This document shows, one piece after another, positions 19,162-28,978 of a stretch of DNA of 64,000 nucleotides (position 1 is its first letter; each line of letters starts with the position of its first letter). The notes under the pieces were generated by a model. The model did not search any database and was not told where the DNA came from. It worked only from the letters and a program-made list of their open reading frames with translations. Made by a program: the position numbers and the translations under genes. Origin of the DNA: Pseudomonas sp. Q2-TVG4-2 (GTDB lineage Bacteria; Pseudomonadota; Gammaproteobacteria; Pseudomonadales; Pseudomonadaceae); contig NZ_LGLW01000001.1 in NCBI RefSeq assembly GCF_013620795.1, positions 124,001 through 188,000 on the forward strand, given 5' to 3'.

Positions 19162-19595
19162 CGCTCAGCCTGCTGCCGATCGGGGACCAACCCATAACCC
19201 CCGGCAGTATAGAGCTGAGCCAGACGAGTCGCCGCCAACGGATGCCCTGCGTCGGCAGCCATCTTCCACCACCGTGCCGCCTGGGCGCCGTCCGGACCAT
19301 GATTGGCATCTTCGCCAAGACTGATAACACCCATTTGATAGGCGGCTTTGCCATCGCCACCCTCGGCAGCTAAACGCAGCAAGCGGATGCCCTCCTGCTT
19401 TGCACCGTATCCCTGACCTCGAAAAAGCAGGATGTGACCGTAAAAGCTTTGCGCCTTCCGGTCGCCAATAGCGGCCATGCGAGAAAACTGGCCTTCCATC
19501 CAGCGCCATAACTTCGGCTGCTGCACAGCCCAGCGCATGCCCAACAGTTTACGAGCGGTCCAATAGCCAGCTTTCGCCCGAACTGTCTGCAGCAT
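19128..19595 (-). CDS. Sel1-like repeat protein
   Basis: A 155-residue protein with Sel1/TPR-type alpha-alpha repeats: GDRKAQSFYGHILLFRGQGY, GIRLLRLAAEGGDGKAAYQMG and AARWWKMAADAGHPLAATRLAQLY. Such solenoids mediate protein contacts. There is no signal peptide. It overlaps the upstream hypothetical gene by one base and forms an apparent three-gene unit with it and the XRE regulator. Confidence 0.85.
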   Translation of the reverse strand: MLQTVRAKAGYWTARKLLGMRWAVQQPKLWRWMEGQFSRMAAIGDRKAQSFYGHILLFRGQGYGAKQEGIRLLRLAAEGGDGKAAYQMGVISLGEDANHGPDGAQAARWWKMAADAGHPLAATRLAQLYTAGGYGLVPDRQQAERYKADAAKLGL

Positions 19596-19990
19596 CAGGG
19601 CACCTCCGGATAATCAAACTCGAATACCCGGGCAACTTCGCCTGCATGCCAGGAAGCGGCAGCTGCTCCGTCCGCTGGGCCAGAGAAGCGCCCAAGACGG
19701 GTAGCACATTCAAAAAACCCCGTTCTGGGCAATCGGCTGGCTCCTTGGCTGATCACCAGAGCACTGCGCAATGGCCGCTCAGCACGTGCATCCAGCGCCG
19801 CCAGATGTTCTAACGCAGCCGTCAATGTCTGCATGGCGGGCGGTGGAAGCTGGAGCCGCTCCACCAGGGCGCGATAGGTCACCAGATGCCGCTGGCGTCG
19901 GGCTTCGGTCAATTCAGCCAATAACGCCTGCCAATGCGGCCGACTAATGCGAATTGACGACGCGGCGTCTTTCAAGCTTCCTGCTCCCAT
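19595..19990 (-). CDS. Hypothetical protein downstream of an XRE regulator
   Basis: A 131-residue protein I cannot assign. The N-terminal half is helical (PHWQALLAELTEARRQRHLVTYRALVERLQLPPPAMQTL) and the C-terminal half contains SRLPRTGFFECATRLGRF. No signal peptide or membrane segment. Its ATG lies 19 bases inside the XRE gene's 3' end and its stop overlaps the Sel1 gene start, so the three are probably cotranscribed. The N-terminal helical part resembles winged-helix DNA-binding folds only loosely. Confidence 0.7.
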   Translation of the reverse strand: MGAGSLKDAASSIRISRPHWQALLAELTEARRQRHLVTYRALVERLQLPPPAMQTLTAALEHLAALDARAERPLRSALVISQGASRLPRTGFFECATRLGRFSGPADGAAAASWHAGEVARVFEFDYPEVP

Positions 19991-20295
19991 CCTTCAATCT
20001 CCATCGCGCGCGCCAGCGAGCGGCGTATGGCCTCACCGGGATCGCGTTCACCGTTTTCGATAAGGACCAGATAGGAAGGACTGATGCCTACGGAACGCGC
20101 CAACGTTTCCCGACTTATACCCTTGGCTTCGCGCATCTCAGACAGTTCACTGAACCTGGGCAGAGCGACCGAAGCATCGGATCCGGCCGAGACAGCAACG
20201 CGTTGAGCGCTCGCATTCAGCAAAGCCTGATATTCATCCCAAGGCAGCACGGCATACTCTGGCACGCCGTCACGCATGATGACCTGAATACTCAT
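19972..20295 (-). CDS. XRE-family transcriptional regulator with antitoxin-like N-terminus
   Basis: A 107-residue protein. The C-terminal part is a helix-turn-helix: MREAKGISRETLARSVGISPSYLVLIENGERDPGEAIRRSLARAMEI. The first 26 residues (SIQVIMRDGVPEYAVLPWDEYQALL) resemble the short beta-hairpin/helix start of Phd/YefM-type antitoxins. It probably autoregulates the small operon it heads. Confidence 0.85.
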   Translation of the reverse strand: MSIQVIMRDGVPEYAVLPWDEYQALLNASAQRVAVSAGSDASVALPRFSELSEMREAKGISRETLARSVGISPSYLVLIENGERDPGEAIRRSLARAMEIEGWEQEA

Positions 20296-20438
20296 CCGCT
20301 ATTCCACTCATTGTTCCGTGAATGTAAGCGGATCTTAACAGCCTGAGAGCGGTTTTTTAGCCTAAGAAGCCGCACTTAAGAGTGAAAGCGTCAGCGACGC
20401 CTAAACCACACAAAAGGATTAATCCTAGCTGCCGTTTC

Positions 20439-20906
20439 CTATGTTTGACTGCTGCGCGCCTGGCTAACGCCGTCCGCCATCGGCTCATCTGCCGATGGTA
20501 AGCGGTCCATATCGGCCTGAACATCAGCCGATTGGCTGTCCTTCCAAGTCCGGAAGGCCTGCAGCTCGCCGGACCACTTGCGCATTACCCACCCGAGTAC
20601 CGCTAGATCGTCGATGAAACCCAGACCGGGTATCCAGTCCGGGATGGCATCCATCGGTGATAGGAAGTACAGCAGACCAGCCACCGCAGCGACCAGCGCG
20701 GGCTTGCTGATAGCCCGGTACTCTCCCCGCCACCAAGCCACGCACAACGCCTGAAGCAGGCCAAGATCCTCTCGCAATCCCTTGATGAGCCCTCCTCGCG
20801 CCGAGCGCTTACGCGCGACAGCAAGAAGCACTACCGGTAACCGTCCACGAGCAAGCACCCGCTGTGCCATTGGTAGGTATTTGAGGAATTTCCAAGGTGC
20901 TTTCAT
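20439..20906 (-). CDS. YkvA family (DUF1232) membrane protein
   Basis: A 155-residue protein starting at ATG 20906, which follows GGGAGG; the frame runs 33 codons further upstream without a good site. The DUF1232 core is SKPALVAAVAGLLYFLSPMDAIPDWIPGLGFIDDLAVLGWVM, a hydrophobic hairpin with the signature SPxDxIPDxIPxxGxxDD. Function unknown. A pair of DnaA-box sequences lies 45-67 bases upstream. Confidence 0.88.
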   Translation of the reverse strand: MKAPWKFLKYLPMAQRVLARGRLPVVLLAVARKRSARGGLIKGLREDLGLLQALCVAWWRGEYRAISKPALVAAVAGLLYFLSPMDAIPDWIPGLGFIDDLAVLGWVMRKWSGELQAFRTWKDSQSADVQADMDRLPSADEPMADGVSQARSSQT

Positions 20907-20950
20907 CGATACCTCCCGCTCAAAGCCGTGCCATACAAAGGGCCGAACGG

Positions 20951-20973
20951 TTATCCACAGTTCCTGTGGATAA
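20951..20973. promoter_or_regulatory. Inverted pair of consensus DnaA boxes
   Basis: TTATCCACA (20951-20959) and TGTGGATAA (20965-20973) are both perfect matches to the bacterial DnaA box, facing each other across 5 bases. They lie upstream of the YkvA-family gene. They could be a DnaA-controlled promoter or a titration site. Confidence 0.6.
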
Positions 20974-21347
20974 CCTTGTGAACAAATTCTGGATGGCTGC
21001 CTCAAACGCCCGTCTGGTGCGGCCTACAAACAGATCGACGAGTTTTTGCTCAGCGAGCGAAATCCCTTTTAAATCAGCAACTTAAGAATGTCCAGCGGAT
21101 TACATAACCTTATGAGCTGAACCGGCAGGTTACGATTTAAAGAATGTGCATAACCGTAACATGTCAACGCTTTTTTAAGGCGATTTTGGCTTGATGAGGG
21201 GTGGGCAACGCCAGCTGATCGATCTAATAAAGACATGCTCCGGCCTTTGGCGTTCAGGTGGGATTATATTCGTGTCCTTACGTGGCTAAAAAAGGTAGCC
21301 GCACACTACCAAAGCCATCGAAGCGGTACGCGTAGGGAATATCCAAA

Positions 21348-21374
21348 CAAAAAAGCCGGTCAAGAGACCGGCTT
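21348..21374 (-). terminator. Terminator of the ComEA-like gene
   Basis: AAGCCGGTC / GACCGGCTT with an AAGA loop, followed on the minus strand by six T residues, 19 bases after the stop. Confidence 0.88.
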
Positions 21375-21392
21375 CTGGGGGTGATTCGCCTA

Positions 21393-21707
21393 TCAGTTCA
21401 AGCTGAGCTTGGCTCGGTTCTTTTCTAACGTTGCGGCACCGATCCCTTTGACTTCCAAGAGCTCATCAATCGAGCCGAATGGACCATTAGTTTCACGATA
21501 CGCGACGATAGCCTTTGCCTTTGCTGCACCGATCCCCTTGAGCTCACGAGTCAAGGTCTCGGCATCGGCCGTATTGAGATTGATTGCTCCAGTTTGGGCT
21601 ACCGCGACTTGCACTGATTGAGCAGGCTCAGCTTTAGCCGCGTAGCTGCCAATGGAAACGCTCGCGACTAGCGCGAAGATGGCTGCGGAGAGAAAAGACT
21701 TAATCAT
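21393..21707 (-). CDS. ComEA-like helix-hairpin-helix DNA-binding protein
   Basis: A 104-residue protein with a signal peptide (MIKSFLSAAIFALVASVSIGSYAAKA) and a ComEA-type double HhH domain: INLNTADAETLTRELKGIGAAKAKAIVAYRETNGPFGSIDELLEVKGIGAATLEKNRAKL. Exported proteins of this type bind incoming DNA in the periplasm in competent bacteria, and members of this group are naturally transformable. The role here is inferred from family only. Confidence 0.88.
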   Translation of the reverse strand: MIKSFLSAAIFALVASVSIGSYAAKAEPAQSVQVAVAQTGAINLNTADAETLTRELKGIGAAKAKAIVAYRETNGPFGSIDELLEVKGIGAATLEKNRAKLSLN

Positions 21708-21765
21708 TGTTCACATCCCTATGAGTGGTGGATTAACGACGCGGTACTCCATGCGCCGCCCGGAC

Positions 21766-21793
21766 ACTCTAAGCCGTGACAATGGCAAGTCAA
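21766..21793 (-). promoter_or_regulatory. Putative sigma-70 promoter of the ComEA-like gene
   Basis: On the minus strand TTGACT (21793-21788) and TAGAGT (21771-21766) are separated by 16 bases, about 60 bases upstream of the ATG at 21707. Confidence 0.4.
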
Positions 21794-21834
21794 ATCCGGA
21801 CCATCATTCTGTGATCTACGCCCCGCTGGCCAGA

Positions 21835-23100
21835 TCAACGCATGACATTAAACAAGCTCAGGCCCGCAATCTTCACGTAACTCTGCTGCGCAGCCTCGAG
21901 TACAACCGTCTGCAAGGATAGCCGGGACAATGCCTCGGCGTAATCCAGCTCGCGCAGCTCAGCCTGGACGCCTTTGTTGACCAGCGCGACATCTTCATTG
22001 TCGGTTTGCGTGGTTTCAATAACGTTCAAACGGGCACCGATATTGCCGCGTGCAGCATCGACGCTGACCATGCCGTGGTCGAGGTTGGTAAGCGCGACAG
22101 CGACGGCGTCGCGTACTTCGCCATCGATTGTTCCAGGCTCCTCTAGTACTTTTCTTAGACTAGCGACGGTATTGAGCAGACCCTGCTTGTTCGAGTCTGG
22201 GGTCAGGGTGACTTCGATGCTCTCACCACCGACGGCGGTACCATCTAGCTGCAAGGCGACACCACGGAACACCAGCTCGTCGCTCCGGTCTGGGTCACTG
22301 TCCAACTTGCCTGAGGCAAGAATTAGCGGATCGGAAGGATCAGACGGATCTGCAGGCGGGGCAGAGAGATCATAGACTACGTACTCCGTATCGGAGGTAA
22401 AGCGAACGCCAATGCCTGCGGCCGGAAACGGTGGGTTACCTGCGAAAGCGACTTCGTCCTGGATTAGCGGAGCGGAGACACCAAGTGTTGAGCCAGGCGT
22501 GAGCGTGCGGTCGAATGTGGTCTGCAAACGGCCAGCGTTAATTACGCTCTCGAATATTGACTTGCCGTTGTCGCTGACGGGAATGTTGAGCGAGCTGGCC
22601 ACTTGCAGCTTTCGCTGCCCTTCATCGCCAGCGTAGTTGTAGGTCCCATCCGTGCCTCGAACGAACGGCTGGGTTTTCCCCTGGAACCCCGAAAACAGAT
22701 ACTCACCGCGTGCATTGCGGGTATTCATTAGCGATAGAAGTTCATCCTCCCGCTCGCCAAGCTCGGCAGCAATAGCCTTCCGATCCTGCGGATCCAGCGC
22801 ACCGTTGCCCGCTTGCACGGCCAGTTCGCGCACACGCTGTAGCACTGTATTGACCGAATTCAGCGTCACCTCTTCCTGAGTCAGACTGTTCTTAGCCGCC
22901 GTCAGGTTGGAGTTGTACTGACTCAGCACGTTCTGCTGTTGCTCGAGCTGCAGCAGGCGTACCGAGGCGACCGGGTCGTCTGCTGGCGTGAGAATGCGGT
23001 TCCCGGTACTGATCTGCTCTTGGGTCCGCGTTGCGTTGGCATAGTTTCGCTGTATGCCATTAACGCCATTATTAAAGGCTTGCAAGGTCGAGATACGCAT
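21835..23100 (-). CDS. flgL: Flagellar hook-associated protein 3 FlgL
   Basis: A 421-residue flagellin-like junction protein. The N-terminal coiled region (MRISTLQAFNNGVNGIQRNYANATRTQEQISTGNRILTPADDPVAS) and the C-terminal helices (NIGARLNVIETTQ...ALSRLSLQTVVLEAAQQSYVKIAGLSLFNVMR) are diagnostic. It joins FlgK to the filament. It is the last gene of the flg run and lies 11 bases after flgK. Confidence 0.96.
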   Translation of the reverse strand: MRISTLQAFNNGVNGIQRNYANATRTQEQISTGNRILTPADDPVASVRLLQLEQQQNVLSQYNSNLTAAKNSLTQEEVTLNSVNTVLQRVRELAVQAGNGALDPQDRKAIAAELGEREDELLSLMNTRNARGEYLFSGFQGKTQPFVRGTDGTYNYAGDEGQRKLQVASSLNIPVSDNGKSIFESVINAGRLQTTFDRTLTPGSTLGVSAPLIQDEVAFAGNPPFPAAGIGVRFTSDTEYVVYDLSAPPADPSDPSDPLILASGKLDSDPDRSDELVFRGVALQLDGTAVGGESIEVTLTPDSNKQGLLNTVASLRKVLEEPGTIDGEVRDAVAVALTNLDHGMVSVDAARGNIGARLNVIETTQTDNEDVALVNKGVQAELRELDYAEALSRLSLQTVVLEAAQQSYVKIAGLSLFNVMR

Positions 23101-23111
23101 GGGCGGGCCTG

Positions 23112-25100
23112 TTACCTAAAGGTACTGATCAATGTATCGAACAACGAGCGAGCAACTTGAATGATCTGTGCCGAGGCGTTGTAGTACTGCTCAAACTTGA
23201 TCAGGTTCGCCGCCTCTTCGTCCAGGTTGACCGCTGACAGCGAGTCCCGGTTATCGGTAGCCTGCTTGAGGATCGCGCCAGTTGCGTCGCTATCCATTCG
23301 TGCCTGGGCCGTTAAGGTCCCAACTCGCTCAACCAGCTCACCGTAACCATCGGTAAAGCTGTTTCCTGAACCCGGTACACCCGCGTCTACGCCAATTGTC
23401 TGACGGGTTTGCAGATCAACCATTTTCAGTGCATTGCGATTATCCGAAACGCCATTCTGGTTGAAGCCGACGGTAAAGGTATCGCCGCTCTGGGGACGGC
23501 CGCTTACTGTGAAGGTAAAGCTGCGCCCATCGATTTCGATGGCTAGTTCATTCGTCTGGCCAGGAGTAAATACGGTTGGACTTACCTGCGTGACGCCCGT
23601 ACCGGTGACTGTCGGAGGGGACCCGTCGTTGTAGGTCAAGGTGATATCACTGGAAAGCGCTGCTTTTAGCGAATCCATATCTACCGACTCGACGGTGTCC
23701 GGCTGACTGATTACCCCAGTGCCAGCGTTCTGCAGATTGCTTTGCGCCCTTACAGGCGCGGCGAATGCGAGCTGATCAGCCTGATCCAAAACGGTTTTGA
23801 TGTCGGTCGCGCCACGCCTTGTCGGTTGCAGCGAGAACTTATCCCCGGCCTGCGGCGTGCCGCTGATTTCGACAGTAAACCCCTGATCCTTACCCGCATT
23901 GTCGGCGAAACTCAGGTAAGGAGGAGTGCCGGGATTGGAGGTGACAGCGATACTGGCGGAATCACTCATACGCCGCGCGGTGTAGTTGGTGCCGTCGAAC
24001 TCCAGACGATAATCGCTGATGGTCAGACTGCTGGTATCAGTGATCCTCAGCGAGGCATCTGCGGCGGAGGCGTTTCCGCCGAAGGGCGTTGCACGCAGAT
24101 CCATTAAGGAAGTAGCGTTGTAGTTACCGAAGAGCGCAGCGCCTACTTCGCCCTTGAGATCAAGTCCCTGAGCCTGCTGGGCGTTAACCTGGTCGCTTAC
24201 GGCGAGCGCCAATCTGCCGAGCGAGTTCATCGTTGAATCCAGCACCTCTTCGCGGTAGCGAATCAGGCCGCCCAGTTCACCCCCGCTAATCTGAGAGGTG
24301 ATGCCCTGCCGCGATCCGCCACTGACGAACTGGATTTCGTGACGACTAGGGTCGCTTTGACCCGGAACGACCTCCAGGCGACTGACCTTATTACCGACCA
24401 CCAGCGGCTGGCCGGTCCCTACAGAGATATTGAAGCTGTTGTCATCCTGAGGGACGACCGTCACGCCAATGTAGGTAGAGAGCTCGCGCACTGCCTCGTC
24501 TCGAGCGTCAAGCAAGTCATTGGGCTGCTTACCATTGGCGGAGGCGGTCGCGATGGCCTGATTGAGGCTACCGATGTTGCCCGCAAGGCGGTTGACCTGA
24601 TCGGTGACCGCCGCCATCTGCTTGTTGGTGAAGTTGTTCTGTTCGGTCAGGCGGTCAGAAACGGTATTGAATCGACGCGCTAATCCTTCAGCTTCCGCCA
24701 ATACCAATTGGCGTGCCGGGATATTGGCAGGGTCTTCCGCTGCCGTTTGCAGCGCCGAAAAGAACTTCTGCAGCGACGGTGTGATCCCTGTCGTGGCGCC
24801 CGCCAGCAGGGAATCGAGTTGATTGATTTGGCTCTTGTAGGCTTCGACATCGCTGCTCAGCGAGGTGCTGCTGCGCAACTGGCTGGTCAGAAACTCGCTG
24901 TAGGTCCGGCGGATTTCCACCAGCGTGGTACCCGACCCAACGTAACCCGCCCCACTGAATTGGGGGGTGCGGGTTGCCTGGGGAGCATCCTGGCGACTAT
25001 AGCCGGGAGTGTTGACGTTGCTGATGTTGTGGCCGGTAATGGAAAGCTGGCTCTTGCTCGCGTTCAGCCCCGATAGGCCAATATTCAGTAGGTCAGCCAT
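23112..25100 (-). CDS. flgK: Flagellar hook-associated protein 1 FlgK
   Basis: A 662-residue protein with the axial-family N-terminus (LLNIGLSGLNASKSQLSITGHNISNVNTPGYSRQ) and C-terminus (LDEEAANLIKFEQYYNASAQIIQVARSLFDTLISTF). The central variable domains show Thr/Ser-rich beta repeats. It is the first hook-filament junction protein, exported with FlgN as chaperone. It starts 2 bases after the flgJ stop. Confidence 0.96.
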   Translation of the reverse strand: MADLLNIGLSGLNASKSQLSITGHNISNVNTPGYSRQDAPQATRTPQFSGAGYVGSGTTLVEIRRTYSEFLTSQLRSSTSLSSDVEAYKSQINQLDSLLAGATTGITPSLQKFFSALQTAAEDPANIPARQLVLAEAEGLARRFNTVSDRLTEQNNFTNKQMAAVTDQVNRLAGNIGSLNQAIATASANGKQPNDLLDARDEAVRELSTYIGVTVVPQDDNSFNISVGTGQPLVVGNKVSRLEVVPGQSDPSRHEIQFVSGGSRQGITSQISGGELGGLIRYREEVLDSTMNSLGRLALAVSDQVNAQQAQGLDLKGEVGAALFGNYNATSLMDLRATPFGGNASAADASLRITDTSSLTISDYRLEFDGTNYTARRMSDSASIAVTSNPGTPPYLSFADNAGKDQGFTVEISGTPQAGDKFSLQPTRRGATDIKTVLDQADQLAFAAPVRAQSNLQNAGTGVISQPDTVESVDMDSLKAALSSDITLTYNDGSPPTVTGTGVTQVSPTVFTPGQTNELAIEIDGRSFTFTVSGRPQSGDTFTVGFNQNGVSDNRNALKMVDLQTRQTIGVDAGVPGSGNSFTDGYGELVERVGTLTAQARMDSDATGAILKQATDNRDSLSAVNLDEEAANLIKFEQYYNASAQIIQVARSLFDTLISTFR

Positions 25101-25102
25101 GA

Positions 25103-26296
25103 TTAACCTCTAGTCCGCACGGCGGGCGACGCGCTGGCGTCAGCAATAGTTTGATAGGTCTGCACCTTGCGGGCGATCTGGTTGATCTTGTTCGCATATT
25201 GCGGGTCAGTTGCGTAACCGGCCCGCTGCAATTCGTTGACGAAACGCTCGGAGTCGCCCGAGGTGCTAGCCACCTGGATCGCAGGCTTGTAGCGGTCGTT
25301 GTTTTCCAGCAGCCGGACGTAGTCGTTGAAGCTTTGCTCAAACGAGTCGTAAGCCCGGAAGCCCGCCATCTGTTTGGTGGGCTTGCCGTTGACGTATTCG
25401 GTGGTTTTCACCCGCGCGGATTCGCCATCCCAGCCATTCGACTTGATACCGAACAGGTTGTGGCTGTTGCTGCCGTCCTTCTGCTTGATCATCGACTTGC
25501 CCCAGCCAGTTTCCAGCGCGGCCTGCGCGACCAGGAAGCGCGGCTCGACGCCGAGGCGCTTGGCGGCTTTTTCAGCCATGGGCAGCATGGCCGCTATAAA
25601 TTCTTCCGGCGAGCTGAAGCGTGTCTTGCTCGGCGCGCTCGGAGCTATTGCTTCGACACCGTTGACGGTCAATGGCGCGTCCTGGGGCGCAGCGAAAGCG
25701 GTAGCCGGTTTCCAGTCGATATTCACCAACGGCTGTGCCTTGCCGGCGAGGTTGATCTGCTCGACCGGAGCAATTGCAGTTGCCACTTCCGCTTGAGCAC
25801 GCTCGGCCAGCCGGCCTGGGATTGCGAGACGACGCTGATTGAGCAGCTGAGCATCGTTGCGAGCCGGCTCTGCTTTACCGACCGCGGTGAGAGAAGCGCT
25901 CGACGACTTGGCAGCCTCCGCTCGTGCCACCTGGCCAAACGGATTCGGCTTTTCGGTGGACTCCTGCTGTTTGCTTAACTGCCGAATCAGCACATCAGCG
26001 AGCCCTATTCCTCCACCCTCTTTGGACAGGGTGACCGAAAGTTGCTGGTCGTGCATGTCCTGATACTGCTTGCTGGCCTGGCTGTTTAACGGATTATCCT
26101 GGGATATGACCTCGGTGGCCGAACGCATCGACTTGAGCATCTCGTTCATGAACAAGGACTCGAATTCCTGAGCGACCTTGCGCACGTTCTCCGCACCGTC
26201 GCGATCCTTGCCCACCTTCAGCTGATTAAGCCGATTCAGGTCGGAGTAGCTACCGCTGTCAGGCGTACGCCGACCCTGTCCCAGACGATTTTCCAT
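25103..26296 (-). CDS. flgJ: Flagellar peptidoglycan hydrolase and rod cap FlgJ
   Basis: A 397-residue two-domain protein. The N-terminal rod-binding domain contains VAQEFESLFMNEMLKSMRSA; a variable linker runs to about residue 230; the C-terminal muramidase (GH73) contains FLVAQAALETGWGKSMI with the catalytic Glu and NLFGIKSNGWDG. It caps the growing rod and cuts peptidoglycan for passage. The full fusion form is normal for gamma-proteobacteria. Confidence 0.96.
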   Translation of the reverse strand: MENRLGQGRRTPDSGSYSDLNRLNQLKVGKDRDGAENVRKVAQEFESLFMNEMLKSMRSATEVISQDNPLNSQASKQYQDMHDQQLSVTLSKEGGGIGLADVLIRQLSKQQESTEKPNPFGQVARAEAAKSSSASLTAVGKAEPARNDAQLLNQRRLAIPGRLAERAQAEVATAIAPVEQINLAGKAQPLVNIDWKPATAFAAPQDAPLTVNGVEAIAPSAPSKTRFSSPEEFIAAMLPMAEKAAKRLGVEPRFLVAQAALETGWGKSMIKQKDGSNSHNLFGIKSNGWDGESARVKTTEYVNGKPTKQMAGFRAYDSFEQSFNDYVRLLENNDRYKPAIQVASTSGDSERFVNELQRAGYATDPQYANKINQIARKVQTYQTIADASASPAVRTRG

Positions 26297-26306
26297 GTCC
26301 CGTTCC

Positions 26307-27419
26307 TCAGATCACGATCAGGTCGGCTTGCAGCGCACCGGCTTGTTTGAGCGCTTCGAGAATCGCCATCAGATCGCTAGGCGCTGCGCCCACTTGATTC
26401 ACCGCTCGAACGATTTCATCCAGCGTGGTGCCCGGGCCGAACTTGAACATCGGCTTGGCTTCCTGGTCGACCTTCACATTGGTGTTCGGGACGACAACGG
26501 TTTCACCGTTCGCAAGCGGGTTCGGCTGACTCACCTGCGGGTCCTCAGTAATCGTCACAGTCAAGCTGCCATGTGTCACCGCTGCAGGTTGCACACGCAC
26601 GTTCTGGCCGATGACGATGGTGCCGGTACGCGAGTTGATGATCACCTTGGCGACCGCCTGGCCGACATCGACCTCCAGGTTTTCCAGAATCGACAGGTAA
26701 TCGACGCGTTGGCTCGGGTCCAGCGGTGCAGTGATGCTGATCGAACCGCCATCGAGCGCCTGGGCCACGCCAGGGCCAAGCAGCTCGTTGATATGGTCGA
26801 CAATGTTTTTCGCCGTAGTGAAATCCGGACGATTGAGGTTCATCGTCAAGGTCGTACCCTGATTGAACGCGCTCGGCACCGGCCGCTCGACCGTCGCACC
26901 ACCGGGGATGCGCCCGGCAGATGGGACATTGACGGTAATACGCGAACCATCCGCGCCGCCCGCATCAAAACCACCGACTACCAGATTGCCCTGAGCAATC
27001 GCATAGACGTTGCCGTCGATACCTTTGAGCGGCGCCATCAGTAGGCTCCCGCCGCGCAAGCTCTTGGCATTACCGATCGACGAGACGGTGATGTCGATGG
27101 TCTGACCCGGTTTGGCGAAAGGCGGCAAATCCGCATGAATGGACACGGCCGCGACGTTTTTCAGCTGCACGTTGCCGCCCGCCGGCACCTTGATGCCGAA
27201 CTGGGCCATCATGTTATTGAAAGTCTGCACCGTGAACGGTGTCTGCGTGGTCTGGTCGCCGCTGCCGTTCAGACCCACCACCAGACCGTAGCCGATCAAC
27301 TGGTTGCTACGCACACCTTGAATGGTGGCGATGTCCTTGAGCCGCTCGGCATGGGCCGGGACGGCGACCAGGCACAGCAGGGCAACGATGATCGAGCTGA
27401 ACAGTTTCATTGCCGGCAC
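26307..27419 (-). CDS. flgI: Flagellar P-ring protein FlgI
   Basis: A 370-residue protein with a signal peptide ([24 protein letters not shown]) followed by [33 protein letters not shown], the conserved FlgI start. It assembles into the periplasmic P-ring around the rod. It lies 3 bases after flgH. Confidence 0.97.
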   Translation of the reverse strand: MPAMKLFSSIIVALLCLVAVPAHAERLKDIATIQGVRSNQLIGYGLVVGLNGSGDQTTQTPFTVQTFNNMMAQFGIKVPAGGNVQLKNVAAVSIHADLPPFAKPGQTIDITVSSIGNAKSLRGGSLLMAPLKGIDGNVYAIAQGNLVVGGFDAGGADGSRITVNVPSAGRIPGGATVERPVPSAFNQGTTLTMNLNRPDFTTAKNIVDHINELLGPGVAQALDGGSISITAPLDPSQRVDYLSILENLEVDVGQAVAKVIINSRTGTIVIGQNVRVQPAAVTHGSLTVTITEDPQVSQPNPLANGETVVVPNTNVKVDQEAKPMFKFGPGTTLDEIVRAVNQVGAAPSDLMAILEALKQAGALQADLIVI

Positions 27420-27422
27420 CTG

Positions 27423-28124
27423 TTAAAACGGCCACAACGGGCTGATGAAGAAACGGTCCAGCCAACCGGGCTGGCTGGCATCGGCGAAGGCGCCGGTACC
27501 GGAATAGGTGATGCGGGCATCTGCGATGCGCGTCGACGGTACGGTGTTGTCGGTGGCGATGTCGTCCGAGCGTACCAGCCCGGCGATGCGCACCAGCTCA
27601 TCGCCGGTGTTAAGCGTCATCCATTTCTCGCCGCGAATGGCCAGAATCCCGTTTGGCAGCACATCGGACACCGTGACAGTGATCGAACCGGACAGGCTAT
27701 TGCTCTGCCCCGCCTGCCCGGAACCGGAAGTATCGCGCGCCGCGTCGTACTCGGCGCCAAGACTCAGGGCATTGCCGGTGAGCGGGTTGGCCATCGAAAC
27801 AGCACCGCCGAACAAGGATCCCAGCCCGATGTTGGCGCTGCTGTCCTTGGAGATTTTCGAATTGGAATTCTTGCTTGCCTGGGTCCTTTCGTTGAGCGTG
27901 ATGGTGATGATGTCACCGACCCGATAGGCCTTGCGGTCGTCATAGAGATTGGTTTCGAAACCCGCCTGATAGATAGCACCGTTATTCTGCGCAGCCGGCA
28001 GCGGCGTGCGCGGCAGCACCGGCGCATAGTAAGGATCGTTGGCCTTTGGCGCAGGCGCCATGCAGCCGGTCAGGACCACGGCGGATATCAATGGGAGAAC
28101 ACTCAACAAGCGACGCATATTCAC
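27423..28124 (-). CDS. flgH: Flagellar L-ring lipoprotein FlgH
   Basis: A 233-residue lipoprotein: the signal [21 protein letters not shown] ends in a lipobox Cys. The body contains [18 protein letters not shown] and the C-terminal [25 protein letters not shown]. It forms the outer-membrane L-ring. It lies between flgG and flgI. Confidence 0.97.
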   Translation of the reverse strand: MNMRRLLSVLPLISAVVLTGCMAPAPKANDPYYAPVLPRTPLPAAQNNGAIYQAGFETNLYDDRKAYRVGDIITITLNERTQASKNSNSKISKDSSANIGLGSLFGGAVSMANPLTGNALSLGAEYDAARDTSGSGQAGQSNSLSGSITVTVSDVLPNGILAIRGEKWMTLNTGDELVRIAGLVRSDDIATDNTVPSTRIADARITYSGTGAFADASQPGWLDRFFISPLWPF

Positions 28125-28147
28125 CTCAATCCAGCGGCTGATAGCTG

Positions 28148-28933
28148 TTACAGCTGCTGGGTGACAAAGGACAGCATCTGATCGGCCGTGGAGATGACTT
28201 TGGAGTTCATCTCGTAGGCGCGCTGGGTGGTGATCATGTTCACCAACTCCTCGACGACGCTGACGTTGGAGTTTTCCAGGGTGTTCTGCAGTACCGTGCC
28301 AAGTCCGTTGAGGCCTGGGGTGCTGACCTGCGGTGCACCGCTCGCAGCGGTTTCCAGAAACAGGTTGCTGCCCATGGCCTGAAGGCCGGCCGGGTTGACG
28401 AAATCGGCGGTCTGCAAGTTACCGATGATCTGCGGCGCCGGATTACCGAGCGTGGTCACCGATACGGTGCCGTCTTCACCCACGGTGAAGGTCTGGGTCT
28501 CGGGCGGCACAACGATGGCCGGCTCCAATGCATAACCATTGGAGGTCACGATCTGGCCTTCGGCGTTCAGATGGAAACTGCCGTCACGGGAATAGGAAAC
28601 GGTACCGTCCGGCAGCAGAACCTGAAAGAAGCCACGGCCGTTGATGGCCATGTCGAGCGGCTGCTCGGTGGTCTGGAGACTGCCCGCGGTGAACTGCTTT
28701 TGCGTGCCGACGATGCGCACACCGGTACCCAGCTGCAGCCCGGAGGGCAATTCGCTGTCCTGAGTGGACTGACCGCCCGGTTGCCGGCGGATCTGATACA
28801 GCAGATCCTGAAACTCGGCACGATCCTTCTTAAAGCCTGTGGTGGATACGTTGGCCAAGTTGTTGGAAATGGTGGTCAGGTTCATGTCCTGGGCGGACAA
28901 ACCGGTCTTACTCACCCACAGTGCTGGAAGCAT
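28148..28933 (-). CDS. flgG: Distal rod protein FlgG
   Basis: A 261-residue axial protein with [43 protein letters not shown] at the N-terminus, including the FlgG-specific insertion, and the C-terminal [32 protein letters not shown]. It forms the distal rod. It is the second gene after the flgF promoter. Confidence 0.97.
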   Translation of the reverse strand: MLPALWVSKTGLSAQDMNLTTISNNLANVSTTGFKKDRAEFQDLLYQIRRQPGGQSTQDSELPSGLQLGTGVRIVGTQKQFTAGSLQTTEQPLDMAINGRGFFQVLLPDGTVSYSRDGSFHLNAEGQIVTSNGYALEPAIVVPPETQTFTVGEDGTVSVTTLGNPAPQIIGNLQTADFVNPAGLQAMGSNLFLETAASGAPQVSTPGLNGLGTVLQNTLENSNVSVVEELVNMITTQRAYEMNSKVISTADQMLSFVTQQL

Positions 28934-28978
28934 ATTCTTCTCCTCGTACGCCGGTATTCGGGCGCGACGCGTTGTTTA

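Larger units (their letters stand above)
20907..21392. other. Intergenic region with DnaA boxes, AT-rich stretch and a terminator
   Basis: The 486 bases hold two inverted DnaA boxes (20951-20973), an AT-richer stretch at about 21060-21180, and the terminator of the ComEA-like gene at 21348-21374. No credible gene was found. Confidence 0.55.
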
